Assembly (NCBI RefSeq): GCF_003598715.1
Contig: NZ_QZFU01000015.1
Location: 124,001 to 188,000 of the forward strand
DNA from: Nocardia panacis
GTDB lineage: Bacteria; Actinomycetota; Actinomycetes; Mycobacteriales; Mycobacteriaceae
Reading direction: 5' to 3'
DNA: 64,000 nt
Below, piece after piece: positions 8,401 to 17,135 of this stretch (the first letter of the stretch is position 1; every line of letters starts with the position of its first letter). The notes beneath the pieces are model-generated. The model was not told where the DNA came from. It did not search any database and saw only the letters and a program-made list of their open reading frames with translations. Made by a program: the position numbers and the translations under genes.

Positions 8401-11400
8401 TCGCAGGTGCGAGCCGTCGAACTCGGGAGCGACGATGGTGTTGAACAGTTCGTTGTAGCGGTCCATCAGGCGCTCGCGGCGGGCGGGATCGCTTTTCAGC
8501 GCCCACATTTCGAACTCGTTCGCCAGGCGGCGGGCCTTGGCCTGGGCGGCGCGGGTGGCGCGCGCGTGCAGCCGATCGCCTCCGCTCTTGTCGAGATACT
8601 GCTTGGACTTGTTGATCTGAATGGGTTTCGAGTTGCACAGCGCGGTCAACACTGCGATGTGGTGGGAGTCCCTTCCAGCGATACCGGAGTAGGCGACGCC
8701 GAGTTCATCGGCATGGGGGTCCTCGAAGTTGAACCCGCCGTCCTGGTCCGGGTAGATCTTCGGTACCAATCCCCATTTCTCCGCATCGGAGGACCATGCC
8801 GGATATTCAGGGACATCGATGACCCACTCCCCAGCGACTCGCTCGACGAGCACGTGGTGTTCTGCGGGTACGTCGAAGGTGTCGCGGATGAATTGGGCGT
8901 ATTCCGAGACCGGCACCCACACGGCACCGAGCCTGATATCGGCATCGGTGCGTCGTTCGGGCATGGCGGCCGTGAGAGCTTCGACGTTGGCGCGGTAGCG
9001 GGGATCGGACTGTGCGTGGGTGCGGGCGGAAGCCAGTTTCTTGTAGACGTTTCCGGACAGGTATGAGGCGGCGCTTATCCAGATGTCCGGGTGGCCGACC
9101 GAGCGGAACGCCAGCTTTGCTGCTGTAACTTGCTGTTGGGCGTCTTCGATGCTGGTGGCGAGCAGGCGGGCGATGCGCGGCAGGTCGATGACGCCGGTTT
9201 CGTCCAGACTGACGGCGACTGCGTCCTGGACGGTGGTGGCGTGGGTGATCGGGGATGCGGCGGTCGCGACTACGTCGCTGGTGAACAGCGGTCCCTTGAT
9301 GGCGGTGCCGGTGTCTTCGTTGAAGATTTCGAGGGCGAAGACCAGGGCGATCGTCGGGTCGTGGCGCAATATCCCTTCGAGGTGGGACTGCTTTTTGAAG
9401 GGTTCGCGTTCTGGTTCCCCCGCCTGGTTCGACAGTTGTTCGACAATGTGGTCGGGGATCTGTCCCTCGAACGGTTGGCCAGGGTCTCCCGATTCGATAC
9501 GCCAGGCTTCGATTGCGGTGTCGAGACGGCGGCGGTGCTGTTGTTCGGTGACCGGGGGCGGATCGATCCAGGTGAATCGGTTGATGAATCCGTAGGTGGT
9601 GCGGTAGCGGTCGTAGCGGCGGTTCAATTCCCCACGGAGAGCGGATCGTTCGGCGTGGTCGCGGCCGTGCAGTTGTGCGTCGACCAGTGCTGCTGCTACA
9701 TCACGCAGTCCGAGGAGTTCGCGCCATTCGGCGGTTCGGCGTCTGCCGCGCACGACGGCTTGTGTCCAATCGGTGCCCGTATAGACCTCGATATGGCCGA
9801 GTTCGCTGTTCCAGCGCAGGGTGTCGACCGCTATGTCGGTGGTTTGCTCGATCGGCTTCACCAGGCCGGGGCCATAGGCTTCCGGGCTGGTGATGGCGGT
9901 CGTTTCTGCGGTCGCAGACAGTCCGAGCCCGGCATCGAGCGCGTTGTCGACGATTCGGGTCAACCGCCCCGTGATCAACCGAACGAGCGCCTCTCCGGTG
10001 GGGCCGTCGACATCGAGCGCGTTGCGGTTGTATTGCCGTTTGCGCCAGCATAATTCGCCCAGGATGTGGTCCGGGTGCGCAAGGAAGTACTGATTGAGTT
10101 CGGCCTCCCTGCGCTCTCCATGCTGGTTGCGGACGGTGGTCATTCCGGATTGCAGATACAGGTGTGTGTTGTTGGATGGTTCCTTGCCGGGTTCACGAAC
10201 CCTCCAGATGACCAGGTCGAGCAGGACACCCGTGCCCGCGACCCGTTGAAAGGCTTTGGCGGGCAGGCGCAGCGCACCGATGAGGTCGGCGCGGGCCGCC
10301 ATCTGTTCGCGTGCGGTCGTGTCGGTGTTCTCGCTGGTGAAGTGGGAAGTCAGCGCTGCCACGTATCCGCCTTCACCGACCAGGTCGAGGGATTTGAGCA
10401 GGAAGTGGTGGTGCATGGTGTGGTTGGCGGCGTTGTGGATCGGGTCGTAAAGGCGCGTCTTCCCAAATGGCACGTTTCCCACCGCGGCGGTGAACGCTCC
10501 AGCGTCCACGCGGGTGTCTTCGAACCCTTCACAGCGAACCTGTGCCGAGGGATATAGTGCCGCCGCGACCCGCGCGGTGATCGGATCCTGCTCGACACCC
10601 ACCATGAGCGCGGTCTCGGGGGCTTGTCCGAGGAAGATACCCGCACCGCAGCCGGGTTCGAGCACCCGACCGCCGGAGAAGCCCGCCCGCCCGAGGGCAT
10701 CCCAGATCGCTTGGGAAACACCTGGATCGGTGTAGTGCGCCGTAAGTGTGGATTCACGGGCCCGCGCCCATTCCGCCGGATTCAGCAGGTTCGACAGTGC
10801 GGTGCGTTCGGTGGCGAGGTCCGGATCGTCGGTGAAGATGCCCGGTAGCGCGCCCCAGCCCGACCATGCTGCGATCACCTGCTGTTCCTCCGGTGTCGCG
10901 TATCGATTCTCGGCATCGAGCACACGCAGTGTTTCGATGACGCGGATGTTGGCTCGTGCTCGTGCCTTAGGCTCGGTTGGAACTCGCAGTCCAGAGCCTG
11001 GCGAGAAGTCAATGGGCTCAGGCAAACTCGCCTCGGCATGGGACGCGACTGCTTCGGCTTCGCGTTTCGCCGTGCCTGCATCCTCGATGATTGGCGGGTC
11101 GCTGTGTGCGCGGGGCGAATCAACAGCAGTCGGTACCGGCGCAGTATGCGCAGAGGCAGGCCGGTGACCGGCAGAATGCGAACCGGTCGCAGTCCCCGAT
11201 GGTGACCCCTCAGCGAAATCGACTTCGGGCGGCTGGTCCGGCTCAGCAGCCTTGTTATCGAGTATCGCGCGATCCGGAGTGGCTGTGGGGGTTTCACGCA
11301 GGGCCGGCGAGGTGACCTGGGCCGGTTGGGTTTCGGCGTCGAATGCTTGTTTCCAGCCGCGTAGGTAGGCGTCGAGGACTGGAGCCGTGCGCGGATCGTC

Positions 11401-11610
11401 AGGACTCAGCCCGGTAAGCGACGCAGCGATATGGCCGGAGGAATCCGGTGCCGGGTATTCGGCTCCCGCCTGGTAGGCAAGACGTCCGATCTCAACGAAG
11501 TCGGTTTGCTTCCACCAGTCGTTCGCTGCGGCCACCGATTCCGGCGCGTCGCCGAGGGCGGTGGCTTCGACCGATGTGGCGGGAAGAGGAGTGCCGCCCC
11601 GGTCGATCAT
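5452..11610 (-). CDS. Giant N6-adenine methylase / SNF2-type helicase
   Basis: The conserved part is about 2,050 residues. A methyltransferase domain comes first (AdoMet loop VLEPGCGAGIF, catalytic VGNVPFG in place of NPPF). An SF2 helicase follows, with Walker A VVGAGKTGTM, DEAH box FIDEAHWAKNL, STGTPLSNSLSELW, and motif VI QREGRIVRQGNQNP. A charged coiled-coil tail ends the protein. The architecture resembles phage P1 DarB and similar proteins on conjugative elements, thought to protect incoming DNA from restriction. The start is unclear: the frame is open to an ATG at 12381 with a strong AGGAG site, but 11670-12290 is better read in another frame. The ATG at 11610 has no good ribosome site. 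QLSLFD upstream of it looks conserved, so translation may begin earlier or by coupling or frameshift. Confidence 0.8.
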   Translation of the reverse strand: MIDRGGTPLPATSVEATALGDAPESVAAANDWWKQTDFVEIGRLAYQAGAEYPAPDSSGHIAASLTGLSPDDPRTAPVLDAYLRGWKQAFDAETQPAQVTSPALRETPTATPDRAILDNKAAEPDQPPEVDFAEGSPSGTATGSHSAGHRPASAHTAPVPTAVDSPRAHSDPPIIEDAGTAKREAEAVASHAEASLPEPIDFSPGSGLRVPTEPKARARANIRVIETLRVLDAENRYATPEEQQVIAAWSGWGALPGIFTDDPDLATERTALSNLLNPAEWARARESTLTAHYTDPGVSQAIWDALGRAGFSGGRVLEPGCGAGIFLGQAPETALMVGVEQDPITARVAAALYPSAQVRCEGFEDTRVDAGAFTAAVGNVPFGKTRLYDPIHNAANHTMHHHFLLKSLDLVGEGGYVAALTSHFTSENTDTTAREQMAARADLIGALRLPAKAFQRVAGTGVLLDLVIWRVREPGKEPSNNTHLYLQSGMTTVRNQHGERREAELNQYFLAHPDHILGELCWRKRQYNRNALDVDGPTGEALVRLITGRLTRIVDNALDAGLGLSATAETTAITSPEAYGPGLVKPIEQTTDIAVDTLRWNSELGHIEVYTGTDWTQAVVRGRRRTAEWRELLGLRDVAAALVDAQLHGRDHAERSALRGELNRRYDRYRTTYGFINRFTWIDPPPVTEQQHRRRLDTAIEAWRIESGDPGQPFEGQIPDHIVEQLSNQAGEPEREPFKKQSHLEGILRHDPTIALVFALEIFNEDTGTAIKGPLFTSDVVATAASPITHATTVQDAVAVSLDETGVIDLPRIARLLATSIEDAQQQVTAAKLAFRSVGHPDIWISAASYLSGNVYKKLASARTHAQSDPRYRANVEALTAAMPERRTDADIRLGAVWVPVSEYAQFIRDTFDVPAEHHVLVERVAGEWVIDVPEYPAWSSDAEKWGLVPKIYPDQDGGFNFEDPHADELGVAYSGIAGRDSHHIAVLTALCNSKPIQINKSKQYLDKSGGDRLHARATRAAQAKARRLANEFEMWALKSDPARRERLMDRYNELFNTIVAPEFDGSHLRLPGLGLHYKPYDYQRNAVARIISEPAVLLDHVVGAGKTGTMIMGAMELRRLGLARQPWIVVPNHLIAQITREAAQWYPAARVLAGTAGTGREARQRLIAQSTAQEWDAVIVPTSAFKLMSVSAQTRAVYYQVRIDELTAALGELASKPAVKILELRLKTATGQLKRLLAEIKSDSGIGFEASGCDYLFIDEAHWAKNLLRISNIDELACAPGSQQSQDLLLKLEYLRGKRRREAAAAGIPDDAYIERVATFSTGTPLSNSLSELWVINRYLRPDVLRDAGVEHLDSWGAAFTATRETIELNSSGSRFQPRTRVAEFVNVGDLIAMTSAFTDSIGRDQIPATLPELREGQRTVVAFEPPQEVQDFITDLGHRCDKLDARRPDLDNSLKIATDGRAITLDPRAAHLRAPDPAEPGVLRSTVVSERILARHNVTKDNTYLDPDTGNPSPTPGGLQIVFCDRATPKADHSSWSIYDAIKADLIVGGIPAERIAYIHDYPSPAAKTQLFADCCSGKIAVLFGSTEKMGTGANIQTRAVALHHVDVPWRPADLEQREGRIVRQGNQNPVVDIFCYVAEKTFDIYMWQTVERKAHFIEQYRRADRTARRVPDLGADDLAENAAVIKAIATGDNRHIRRIELEQTIAELHTEQDTYFATTRSRERELVALRAAIPAHETAIGAMENITAALEQQSNTSETPPVVIDGTTYTKRPEASAALLNALRDAAGRLRNQPADRHLDIGSLRGVDIEARYNTADSLLYLKPVGLPILKTIAYTDLYLDVVKTIFMTTDEQDAAQAPLAAGIMTRAENLINDIPKALDNRRWELEHDRTRLHKLETEPAPEFTRLNELKSLHLELDNLERDLRNDATSPEARARRRELNNRLRIKGRVPGWSLLHNATPALCRRLGYDNADQVRAMVRKQERDAYLARVEKVPNEKPTVLNEEVGIGTPIRNLIAAATPSGIGHFIEVAPAVAELSAVNQESSIEIE

Positions 11611-11669
11611 GATGGGGTCGACCGGGCGGTCACCGGTGGCGGTGTCGAAAAGGGAGAGTTGGCTCGGGT

Positions 11670-12290
11670 CTACCGGGCGTTGAGTGCGCCGGGGCCGTCG
11701 AGCGGCTGGTTGTCTGCTCGCATCCCCTCTTCGAGCCGGTTCGTAAACGGTGACAATGCCGGGTCGGCCGGGCCGACCGGGAGTGTTTGTCCGTCCTCGC
11801 GCATCACTTGCAGCAGATGCGCGGCCATCACCCGCACCAGCGTCGACCGATGCGGCAGCAGCAGGTCGGCTAGGTCGTCGAGATCCCGATCCGGTTCCGG
11901 CGTCCGCGCCCACGGGTACCTCCACCGCTGGACTGCGTCGACCAGGTTGTCCGGATATGTGGCGGCGCTGGGTGTTTCCAGCTCGGCCGCGTCGTTCTCC
12001 GGGGGGATCTTCTCGTACAACGCTTCGGTCAGCACCAGCTCGGTGATCGACTGACGAGCGTTGTTGAGCAGTCCCACTGTTGTCGGGTAGTCCGGCTCGT
12101 GCCCGTGCTCGGACTTCCATCGCTGGAGCGTCAGCAGCTGCGCCCCCGGAATTCGTCGGTCGATCTCTGTACAGATCGCCGCCGCTTCCCCGTTCAGGAA
12201 CCGCCGTGTCTGCTCGGGGGTCCATTCCGGCGGCAGGCCGATGTGGTCGCGCCAGGTTTGTTCGACGAGCGCGTGTATCTGCTGTGTCAT
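11670..12290 (-). CDS. Hypothetical accessory protein of the transfer operon (206 aa)
   Basis: The ATG at 12290 follows a GAGGAGG site. The protein is acidic and helical, starting MTQQIHALVEQTWRDHIGLP, with a later TLQRWKSEHGHEPDYP that suggests an XRE-like or DNA-contacting element, and a leucine-rich RVMAAHLLQVMREDG. Codon composition is normal here, whereas the giant's frame over the same bases is Arg/Pro/Gly rich and looks like a shadow. It sits between the DUF4913 gene and the methylase-helicase. I do not recognise a family. Confidence 0.6.
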   Translation of the reverse strand: MTQQIHALVEQTWRDHIGLPPEWTPEQTRRFLNGEAAAICTEIDRRIPGAQLLTLQRWKSEHGHEPDYPTTVGLLNNARQSITELVLTEALYEKIPPENDAAELETPSAATYPDNLVDAVQRWRYPWARTPEPDRDLDDLADLLLPHRSTLVRVMAAHLLQVMREDGQTLPVGPADPALSPFTNRLEEGMRADNQPLDGPGALNAR

Positions 12291-12440
12291 GCGAGCCCTC
12301 CTCGATCGGTTGCATTGATGGTGGCACGGAGTCGAACAGCTCGGAGCGTTCCTCGCCGAGATTATCGTTATTGGTTTTCATTTTCGACTCCTTTCGTGTG
12401 CTGGAATCAGGTCGACATCGGCCTTTCGCTGGTGTTGGGC

Positions 12441-12812
12441 CTATTCGTCGTCGAACCAGCCGGGCGGAACGGGTTCGGAAGGGTAAGGCGGGAGGTCGTG
12501 GTGACGGGTGGTACAGCGGTACATGGGACCGTTATCGGCATCGCAGAGCACACGCAGGTGGGGGTCGGCGTGGTGGAGCCACCAGGTGCTCATCGCGTCG
12601 GCGGTGCCGCTCGCGCGGGCGGCTTCCCAGGTGAGCCAAAGAGCCGTGAGGCGGACGGCTACTTGGGGGTGTCGCCACCATTCGGGGCACCACACGCGGC
12701 CACTGCCGCCACCGGCGGCGGCTCGTTTGCCGGCCAGGGTGGGCAGGAGCCAGCGTTCGACGAAGGCACCGACACTGCGGAAGTGGGGTTTCGGCGCTGC
12801 GGGGGCGGTCAT
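12441..12812 (-). CDS. DUF4913-family protein
   Basis: This 123-residue protein contains HFRSVGAFVERWLLPTL, then VWCPEWWRHPQVAVRLTALW and MSTWWLHHADPHLRVLCDAD. These tryptophan-rich blocks characterise DUF4913, a small family found in actinobacterial conjugative elements beside the coupling protein. Its function is unknown. The ATG at 12812 overlaps the stop of the upstream coupling-protein gene by four bases, indicating translational coupling and a role in the same transfer machine. A longer open frame upstream is only a shadow of the coupling-protein gene. Confidence 0.75.
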   Translation of the reverse strand: MTAPAAPKPHFRSVGAFVERWLLPTLAGKRAAAGGGSGRVWCPEWWRHPQVAVRLTALWLTWEAARASGTADAMSTWWLHHADPHLRVLCDADNGPMYRCTTRHHDLPPYPSEPVPPGWFDDE

Positions 12813-14608
12813 GGGGCGGCCTTCTTCGCTGGGTCGGCGGGGCCGTAGCGACGCAGTGATTCTCGGATGGAGTCGGCGAAGATCGTTGTGCTCCAGTGGG
12901 TTTTCTCGACCATGACGGGCGGGTTGCCGGAGGTCCAGATGACGGCGCGGTCTTTGGGTAGGGCCGAGAGTGCGGCGATCGACAGGATCGGTTCGCGTGA
13001 CCATGATTGGGACGTCGAGTTGCCGCCGCGGCCTCGGGATTTCGACCAGCGGCTGACGTCGTGGTCGTCGGCGAGGGCGGACAGGTCGGCGAGGTAGGTG
13101 CGGTCGCGGATGCCGCCGCCGTAGTAGTGGACGTTGGATTGTTCGGCGAGTTGTTTGAGGGATTCGGGGCTCCACACCTCGGCTCCCTGGGCCGGAGATT
13201 GCAGGAAGGTCAGGACGACGACGCCTTGGGATCCCAGGTGGGAGTAGAGCTTCGGCAGTTCGCGCAGGCGGCAGACGTTGGCCGCTTCATCGAGGATCGC
13301 GACCATCGGTGTCGGTAGCCGCCCGCCTGCTTGGGTGCGGGCGAGGGTGAGGGCTTCGTCGAGGATACGACCGACCAGTGCGGTGGTGAGGCCGGTGGCT
13401 GAGGCGGGGCCTTCCATCGATAGTGCGAACAGGGTGTCGGTCGAGGTGACGAAGGCGCGGGGGTCGAATTCGGGCAGGTTTCGGTTGGCGGGGGCGGACC
13501 AGTCGGCGAGTTCGGTGGTGTCGCCGTCGAATACGGTGCGGATCGGTGGGACGACGGTGGCGGCGATCGTTGGGTCCGTGAAGACGTTCAGGTTGCGGCG
13601 GGCCATGTCGTAGAGACCGTCGCGTTGGCGGGGGTTGAGTGCTTGTGCGGTGGCGAGTTTGGTGGCGGCGAAGCTGTCTCGGGCGGTGGCGAGTTGGCGG
13701 TGGGCGGTGGTGTCGTCGGCGTCGGAGAGCCAGGCGAGGGTGTGGATGAGGTCGCCGCCGCCGGAGGCGGCTGCCCAAAGGTAGAGGGCGAGCAGTTCGG
13801 CGGAGCCGCCGGAGAAGTAGGCGTCGACGCGGGCGTTGTCCTCGGTGGCTGCGGAGACGAAGTATCCGGCCAGGGTGCGGGCGTCGGCGAGGCTGTCGAC
13901 TCCGGTGAGGGGGTTCCACCACCAGTCCTGGTGCGGGTTACCGGTGATTCCCTGGAGGTCGGATTCCCATATGCGGCCTGCGGTTTCGCGGACGCCGCGG
14001 CAGTGGTCGCGCAGGTCTCGTTTGTTGGATGTGGCGATGGCCGGTCCGGGTGCGGCGCACAGGGCCGGGATGGCCAGGCACGCGGTCTTGCCGGTGCGTG
14101 GTCCAGCGAAGCAGACTCCGACGTCTTCCCATCCCATGAACACCGGGACACCGCCGCGCAGGGTGCGGCCCAGTTCGATGCCGATGTCCGTGGTGGCGGC
14201 GATGGGTGTGCCGGGGCGCAGTCGCTGGGCACGCTCGCGGGCGGCTGAGCCGGTGACCTCGCTCAGATGCCGAGGTGCGGTCATCAGCCGAGCCTGGGCG
14301 TCCAGGCGGGTACGCGGAACGCGGGACCAGCGACCGCGCAGTTTGGTTGTCTCGCCGAGAACTGCGAAGAATGCCGCTTCCCCGAGCACGGTGAGCGCCG
14401 AGGCGTGGATCGGCCAGCGCAGGTGCCCCAGGGCCAGTTCACCGGCGGCGGCGATCGGGTTGGCCGGGATCTGCTGGTCGATCCCGGCCATGCGGTCCCC
14501 GAGCAGCCAGGCCCCGTAGGCGATACCGATCGCTGTGGCGAGGACGGCCAGGGCCAGAACGACGCGGAGGGAGTCGTCGAGGTGGTGGCGCGAATCGTGG
14601 TCGCTCAT
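12809..14608 (-). CDS. VirD4/TraG-family type IV coupling protein
   Basis: This 599-residue coupling ATPase should link the relaxosome to the secretion channel. Two hydrophobic segments near residues 15-35 and 60-85 anchor it in the membrane. The cytoplasmic ATPase has Walker A GPRTGKTACLAIP (about residue 170) and Walker B MVAILDEAANV (about 420), followed by a TraG/TraM-recognition-like region with QSPAQGAEVW and NVHYYGGGIRD. Length and order match actinobacterial VirD4-like proteins. It is followed by the DUF4913 gene with a four-base overlap and preceded by a coiled-coil protein gene 21 bases upstream. Confidence 0.9.
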   Translation of the reverse strand: MSDHDSRHHLDDSLRVVLALAVLATAIGIAYGAWLLGDRMAGIDQQIPANPIAAAGELALGHLRWPIHASALTVLGEAAFFAVLGETTKLRGRWSRVPRTRLDAQARLMTAPRHLSEVTGSAARERAQRLRPGTPIAATTDIGIELGRTLRGGVPVFMGWEDVGVCFAGPRTGKTACLAIPALCAAPGPAIATSNKRDLRDHCRGVRETAGRIWESDLQGITGNPHQDWWWNPLTGVDSLADARTLAGYFVSAATEDNARVDAYFSGGSAELLALYLWAAASGGGDLIHTLAWLSDADDTTAHRQLATARDSFAATKLATAQALNPRQRDGLYDMARRNLNVFTDPTIAATVVPPIRTVFDGDTTELADWSAPANRNLPEFDPRAFVTSTDTLFALSMEGPASATGLTTALVGRILDEALTLARTQAGGRLPTPMVAILDEAANVCRLRELPKLYSHLGSQGVVVLTFLQSPAQGAEVWSPESLKQLAEQSNVHYYGGGIRDRTYLADLSALADDHDVSRWSKSRGRGGNSTSQSWSREPILSIAALSALPKDRAVIWTSGNPPVMVEKTHWSTTIFADSIRESLRRYGPADPAKKAAP

Positions 14609-14629
14609 CGCAGGTCTCGTCTCTCGCCG

Positions 14630-15304
14630 CTACGCGCTGAGCCCGGCGTCGGCGGCCAGGTCCTGAGACACACCTGGGTCGGGTTCGACGACTCCCGAAA
14701 TCTTTTGCCCAGTAGCGGGTTTCGATGCTCCGGTGGGATGGGCGGCCTGGATCAGTCCCCGAATCAGTGCGTCGCCGTCGAGAACGGTGGGTTCGTCGCC
14801 GATTTCGGAATCGACGGTGGTGAGGTCGATCGGTGGGGCGGGTTGGGTCGGGTCGGTTGTTGGTTCTGTGGTGGTGAACGGGTTTCGCAGGGTGGCGGGG
14901 TCGATTCCGGTTTCGGCGAGCAGGCGTGCGTCAAGTTCTCGTGCGGTTTCAGGGTTTTCGTCGGCGTGGGCCTGCGCCCACGCCCATTGGCCGACGAGTT
15001 GTTCTTGCGCGGCGTGGGTCGATCGGGTCGCTTCGAGTTCGACTGCCAGGTCGGTGGCCGCAGCTCGGTCGGCGGCACGCCACTGTGCGTGGAGTCGTCG
15101 TTGCGCGCGTTCGGCCAGGCGCTGCGCGCGTTCGGCGCGCTGCTCGGCTCGATCGCGAGTGCGTTCGGCCTGAGTATGAGCGCGTTCGGCTTCCCGCGTG
15201 CGAGCCTCGGTTAATGCGGCGGCTGTGGTGGCCGCTTCACGGACCTTGTGCCCGAGTTGAGTTATCTCTCGCCGGACCTGGTCGAGTTCGTCGTGGTCGT
15301 TCAT
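14630..15304 (-). CDS. Coiled-coil transfer-operon protein (224 aa)
   Basis: From the ATG at 15304 the protein begins MNDHDELDQVRREITQLGHK. It then runs through about 80 residues of Ala/Arg/Glu heptad-rich coiled coil (AEQRAERAQRLAERAQRRL), followed by a Pro/Thr-rich C-terminal region. No catalytic motif or membrane segment is visible. The start codon overlaps the upstream stop by four bases (ATGA). Such coiled-coil proteins are common just upstream of the coupling protein in these operons, but I cannot assign a function. Confidence 0.6.
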   Translation of the reverse strand: MNDHDELDQVRREITQLGHKVREAATTAAALTEARTREAERAHTQAERTRDRAEQRAERAQRLAERAQRRLHAQWRAADRAAATDLAVELEATRSTHAAQEQLVGQWAWAQAHADENPETARELDARLLAETGIDPATLRNPFTTTEPTTDPTQPAPPIDLTTVDSEIGDEPTVLDGDALIRGLIQAAHPTGASKPATGQKISGVVEPDPGVSQDLAADAGLSA

Positions 15305-16047
15305 CGCACACCGCCTTCGGTCGCGGCGGAAGTGTGCTGCGAAGACTCGGCCGAGTCGCCCGGCATGTTCTGGTCCGTCGGTGAGGTGTTGTCTTCGGTC
15401 GCGGCGATGAATTCCGGCAGGTCGGTGCAGGATCGCCAGCCGGGTTCGAGACACCATGTGACGGCCGGGTTGTCGTCTGCGGCAACCGGTTCCACGGTGA
15501 GGGCGACGCGTGCTCGTTCGGCGGTTCCGGTCAGCAGATCGGTGTGGATTCCTGGTGTGTTCAGATGCAAGGTGAGTCGGGCGGCGCCGATGCCGGCGAG
15601 TGTGCGGGCTCGTCCGGCGAGCCAGGTCGCACGATGCGCCGCGGAGAGTTCGGCGGTGGCTTGGTCGCCGTGATACCACCAGTCGTCGATGGTGAGGTTG
15701 TTGTACCAGAGCACCCCACGTGGCCCGCAGACCGCGAAGCTCTGCCGCGTGCTGTTGCCCGCCGCCCACAATCGCAGGTGGGGACCGTTGTCAGCCTGGG
15801 CGATGGCGGCGCGGCGGGCGGCGTGGGTGGTGGCGCGGAGGTGGTCGAAGTCGATGCCGAGCTGGTCGCGCAGTTCATGTTTGACCCGTGGCCACAACTG
15901 CGGTCCGCTGAGTCCGTGCAGCACGGCCCATCCGTAGAGGTGCCCGTGTTCGGTGAGCGTGCGCAGGCGTTCGGCGTGGGTGGCCACGGCGTTCCTGGCC
16001 TGTTCCCACAGTGGGTCCTGATCGATGTCGGGCGTCGGCTTGGTCAT
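15301..16047 (-). CDS. Hypothetical transfer-operon protein (248 aa)
   Basis: The ATG at 16047 follows a near-perfect AAGGAGG site, so the shorter start is preferred. The protein is soluble and begins MTKPTPDIDQDPLWEQARNA. A central part contains YGWAVLHGLSGPQLWPRVKH and DDWWYHGDQATAELSAAHRA. The tail is acidic and Ser/Thr rich. I do not recognise a family. It lies between the NlpC/P60 hydrolase and the coiled-coil protein and overlaps the latter by four bases, so it probably belongs to the conjugation machine. Confidence 0.6.
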   Translation of the reverse strand: MTKPTPDIDQDPLWEQARNAVATHAERLRTLTEHGHLYGWAVLHGLSGPQLWPRVKHELRDQLGIDFDHLRATTHAARRAAIAQADNGPHLRLWAAGNSTRQSFAVCGPRGVLWYNNLTIDDWWYHGDQATAELSAAHRATWLAGRARTLAGIGAARLTLHLNTPGIHTDLLTGTAERARVALTVEPVAADDNPAVTWCLEPGWRSCTDLPEFIAATEDNTSPTDQNMPGDSAESSQHTSAATEGGVR

Positions 16048-16103
16048 CTCGGGAACCTCCTTGGTCTGAATTCGGTGGCTGATGCGGTTTTTCGCTCCTT
16101 CGT

Positions 16104-17135
16104 TCAGGCGAGGGGAACTCGACGTATGTCCAGGCGTTCGCCTGCCGTGACCCATTGGTCGAGTCGCGCGTAGCCGACAGGGACACCGAAAGTCGGTGCG
16201 TGCAGGATGATGTCGGCACCGTCGCGCTGCCCGGCGTAGATGGCGACGTGATGGGAGTCGCCGCTGCCCGGTGTGGTGAAGAAGATCAGGTCGCCCGGTT
16301 GACGTGCGTCGAAGGCGATCGGGGTGAGGTGCGGGTCGTCCTGCTGGGATTGGGTGTAGTGCGGCAGCGTGATGCGCCCGCCGGTGGCACCGTGGACGGC
16401 GTGCAGGACGAGCCCGGAGCAGTCGAATCCGCCATTGGTGGGTCCAGAGGGGTCGCCACCGCCCCAGACATAGGGCCAGTCGATCCAGCGCGCAGCGAGT
16501 TCGACGACGCGGGCACCGGGACCGACAGGCCCCTCGGTCAGGCAGCGGGCGACCGTGCCGCCGACAACGGGGGCCAGCACAGCGAGAAGGGTTCGGACCA
16601 TGTGGTGGGTCGGCGCGTAGGCATCGGGAACGGCGGATTTCTCGATCGCCTGGGCGATGGCCTCGGGGGCCATGGCATGCCAGCCGGGAAGTTTGTCGAG
16701 CTGGTCGTAGAACCAGGTGGCTTGCTGAGCGGGATCCATCAGCTGTGCCATGCCCATGGCGCCCCAGACCGAGGCACGCAACTGCCAGGGGCCGACCGAG
16801 TCGTAGTCGGAGCCGACGGCATCGTGGTCGTAGCGCAGGGATTCGGGGACGTTGATATTGGCGTAGTTGCGGAATCCGCTCTCGGCGGCAGCGGCCATCA
16901 TCGCCGCGGTGATCCCGTGCTCATCGATACCGCGCTGATGACCGATGCTGATGGCCAGCCGGGCAATCGCGACCTGCGCCGGGGAATAGCCGTCGACGGC
17001 CGGTAGCGGCCCGGAAGCGGTTGCCCCGCAGGCACGGTCGCTCAATGGCAGGACGACAAGTACGAGCAGCAACGGCAGAATCAGCACCATTGCTGTCGCC
17101 CCGAGGATCACCTGGAGAACACCTGATCGTTTCAT
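16104..17135 (-). CDS. NlpC/P60 cell-wall hydrolase of the conjugation apparatus
   Basis: This 343-residue exported protein starts with a basic tip and a long hydrophobic segment (about residues 8-30) that anchors or exports it. Residues about 45-170 resemble a lytic-transglycosylase-like wall domain. The C-terminal NlpC/P60 domain shows PYVWGGGDPSGPTNGGFDCS with the catalytic Cys, then DARQPGDLIFF and a His in DSHHVAIYAG. It likely cuts peptide cross-links so that the secretion channel can pass the wall, the role of VirB1-like and TcpG-like proteins. The start overlaps the stop of the VirB4-like gene by four bases. Confidence 0.88.
   Translation of the reverse strand: MKRSGVLQVILGATAMVLILPLLLVLVVLPLSDRACGATASGPLPAVDGYSPAQVAIARLAISIGHQRGIDEHGITAAMMAAAAESGFRNYANINVPESLRYDHDAVGSDYDSVGPWQLRASVWGAMGMAQLMDPAQQATWFYDQLDKLPGWHAMAPEAIAQAIEKSAVPDAYAPTHHMVRTLLAVLAPVVGGTVARCLTEGPVGPGARVVELAARWIDWPYVWGGGDPSGPTNGGFDCSGLVLHAVHGATGGRITLPHYTQSQQDDPHLTPIAFDARQPGDLIFFTTPGSGDSHHVAIYAGQRDGADIILHAPTFGVPVGYARLDQWVTAGERLDIRRVPLA

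Noticed and set aside
9091..10053. 320-codon plus-strand frame within the giant gene
   Set aside because: It is antisense to the methylase-helicase; low-complexity Gly/Val content and no start signal.
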